From Rhizobium glycinendophyticum (GTDB lineage Bacteria > Pseudomonadota > Alphaproteobacteria > Rhizobiales > Rhizobiaceae), in NCBI RefSeq assembly GCF_006443685.1, contig NZ_VFYP01000001.1:2418001-2482000 (forward strand): a stretch of DNA of 64,000 nt, given 5' to 3'. Both the position numbers and the translations under genes were made by a program. The first letter of the stretch is position 1; every line of letters begins with the position of its first letter. Positions 63,938-64,000 of this stretch are shown here, one piece after another. The notes below the pieces were generated by a model. It did no database searches, was not told where the DNA came from, and saw only the letters and a program-made list of their open reading frames with translations.

Positions 63938-64000
63938 AGATCGGCTTGGCTGCGATTTTTGCGGTGACTGCGGAGAAATCCCGTTAACGCCTTTGTGGTG

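Noticed and set aside
1..64000. Search by eye for tRNA genes, IS elements, CRISPR arrays, phage integrases and attachment sites
   Set aside because: None was recognised; gene order is that of a conserved chromosomal core with no transposase or integrase frames.

Overview
The window is a GC-rich, densely coded, alphaproteobacterial chromosome segment. It most likely comes from the Rhizobiaceae (Rhizobium/Sinorhizobium/Agrobacterium group). The evidence is the complete rhizobial-type dcw cluster with a long-tailed FtsZ, the betaine-lipid genes btaA-btaB, a PPi-type phosphofructokinase, an ArsR-methyltransferase fusion beside metF, a GlnT-type glutamine synthetase and an EcfG-type stress promoter. 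I see no insertion sequence, prophage, CRISPR array or tRNA gene. The only recognisable RNA gene of a known family is rnpB.\n\nLayout. (1) 1-19616, all on the minus strand: mraZ-rsmH-ftsL-ftsI-murE-murF-mraY-murD-ftsW-murG-murC-murB, then a membrane diguanylate cyclase, then ddl-ftsQ-ftsA-ftsZ (ftsZ runs off the left edge). Most genes overlap or nearly touch. Upstream of mraZ are four ATGGG repeats at exact 10-bp spacing (candidate MraZ operator) and a near-consensus CtrA box. (2) 20041-24069: rnpB, an FAD oxidoreductase, a lytic transglycosylase behind a possible structured leader RNA, an AmpD-type amidase and a TerB/J-domain protein. (3) 24398-34755: pfp, a LysE exporter, several cell-wall enzymes (SLT lipoprotein, GH25 muramidase, MltB-type transglycosylase), a serine hydrolase, a GGDEF-EAL protein and btaAB behind a candidate Pho box. 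(4) 34954-45039: a predicted EcfG promoter driving a 25-residue membrane peptide, metF with its fused ArsR-methyltransferase regulator and a 28-bp palindromic operator, ettA, a GT-C-like membrane protein, a lipase-like hydrolase, and a CoA-transferase/TPP-enzyme pair. (5) 45114-50261: small metabolic and regulatory genes, an L,D-transpeptidase and an orphan ParA.\n\n(6) 50359-57714, all minus: N-formylglutamate-amidohydrolase-like protein, APC permease, GlnT, an HTH/PIN toxin-antitoxin-like pair, aldehyde dehydrogenase and iron alcohol dehydrogenase. Together these activities could take up an amino alcohol or amine, gamma-glutamylate it, oxidise it and release glutamate. The divergent RpiR-family gene (57894) shares with this cluster an intergenic region that carries a 7-5-7 inverted repeat. 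(7) 58908-63937: a complete PotABCD/FbpABC-style ABC importer and a zinc alcohol dehydrogenase, codirectional with rpiR.\n\nAll functional calls are read from sequence motifs and gene context without database searches. Operators, promoters and the structured RNA are pattern-based predictions.
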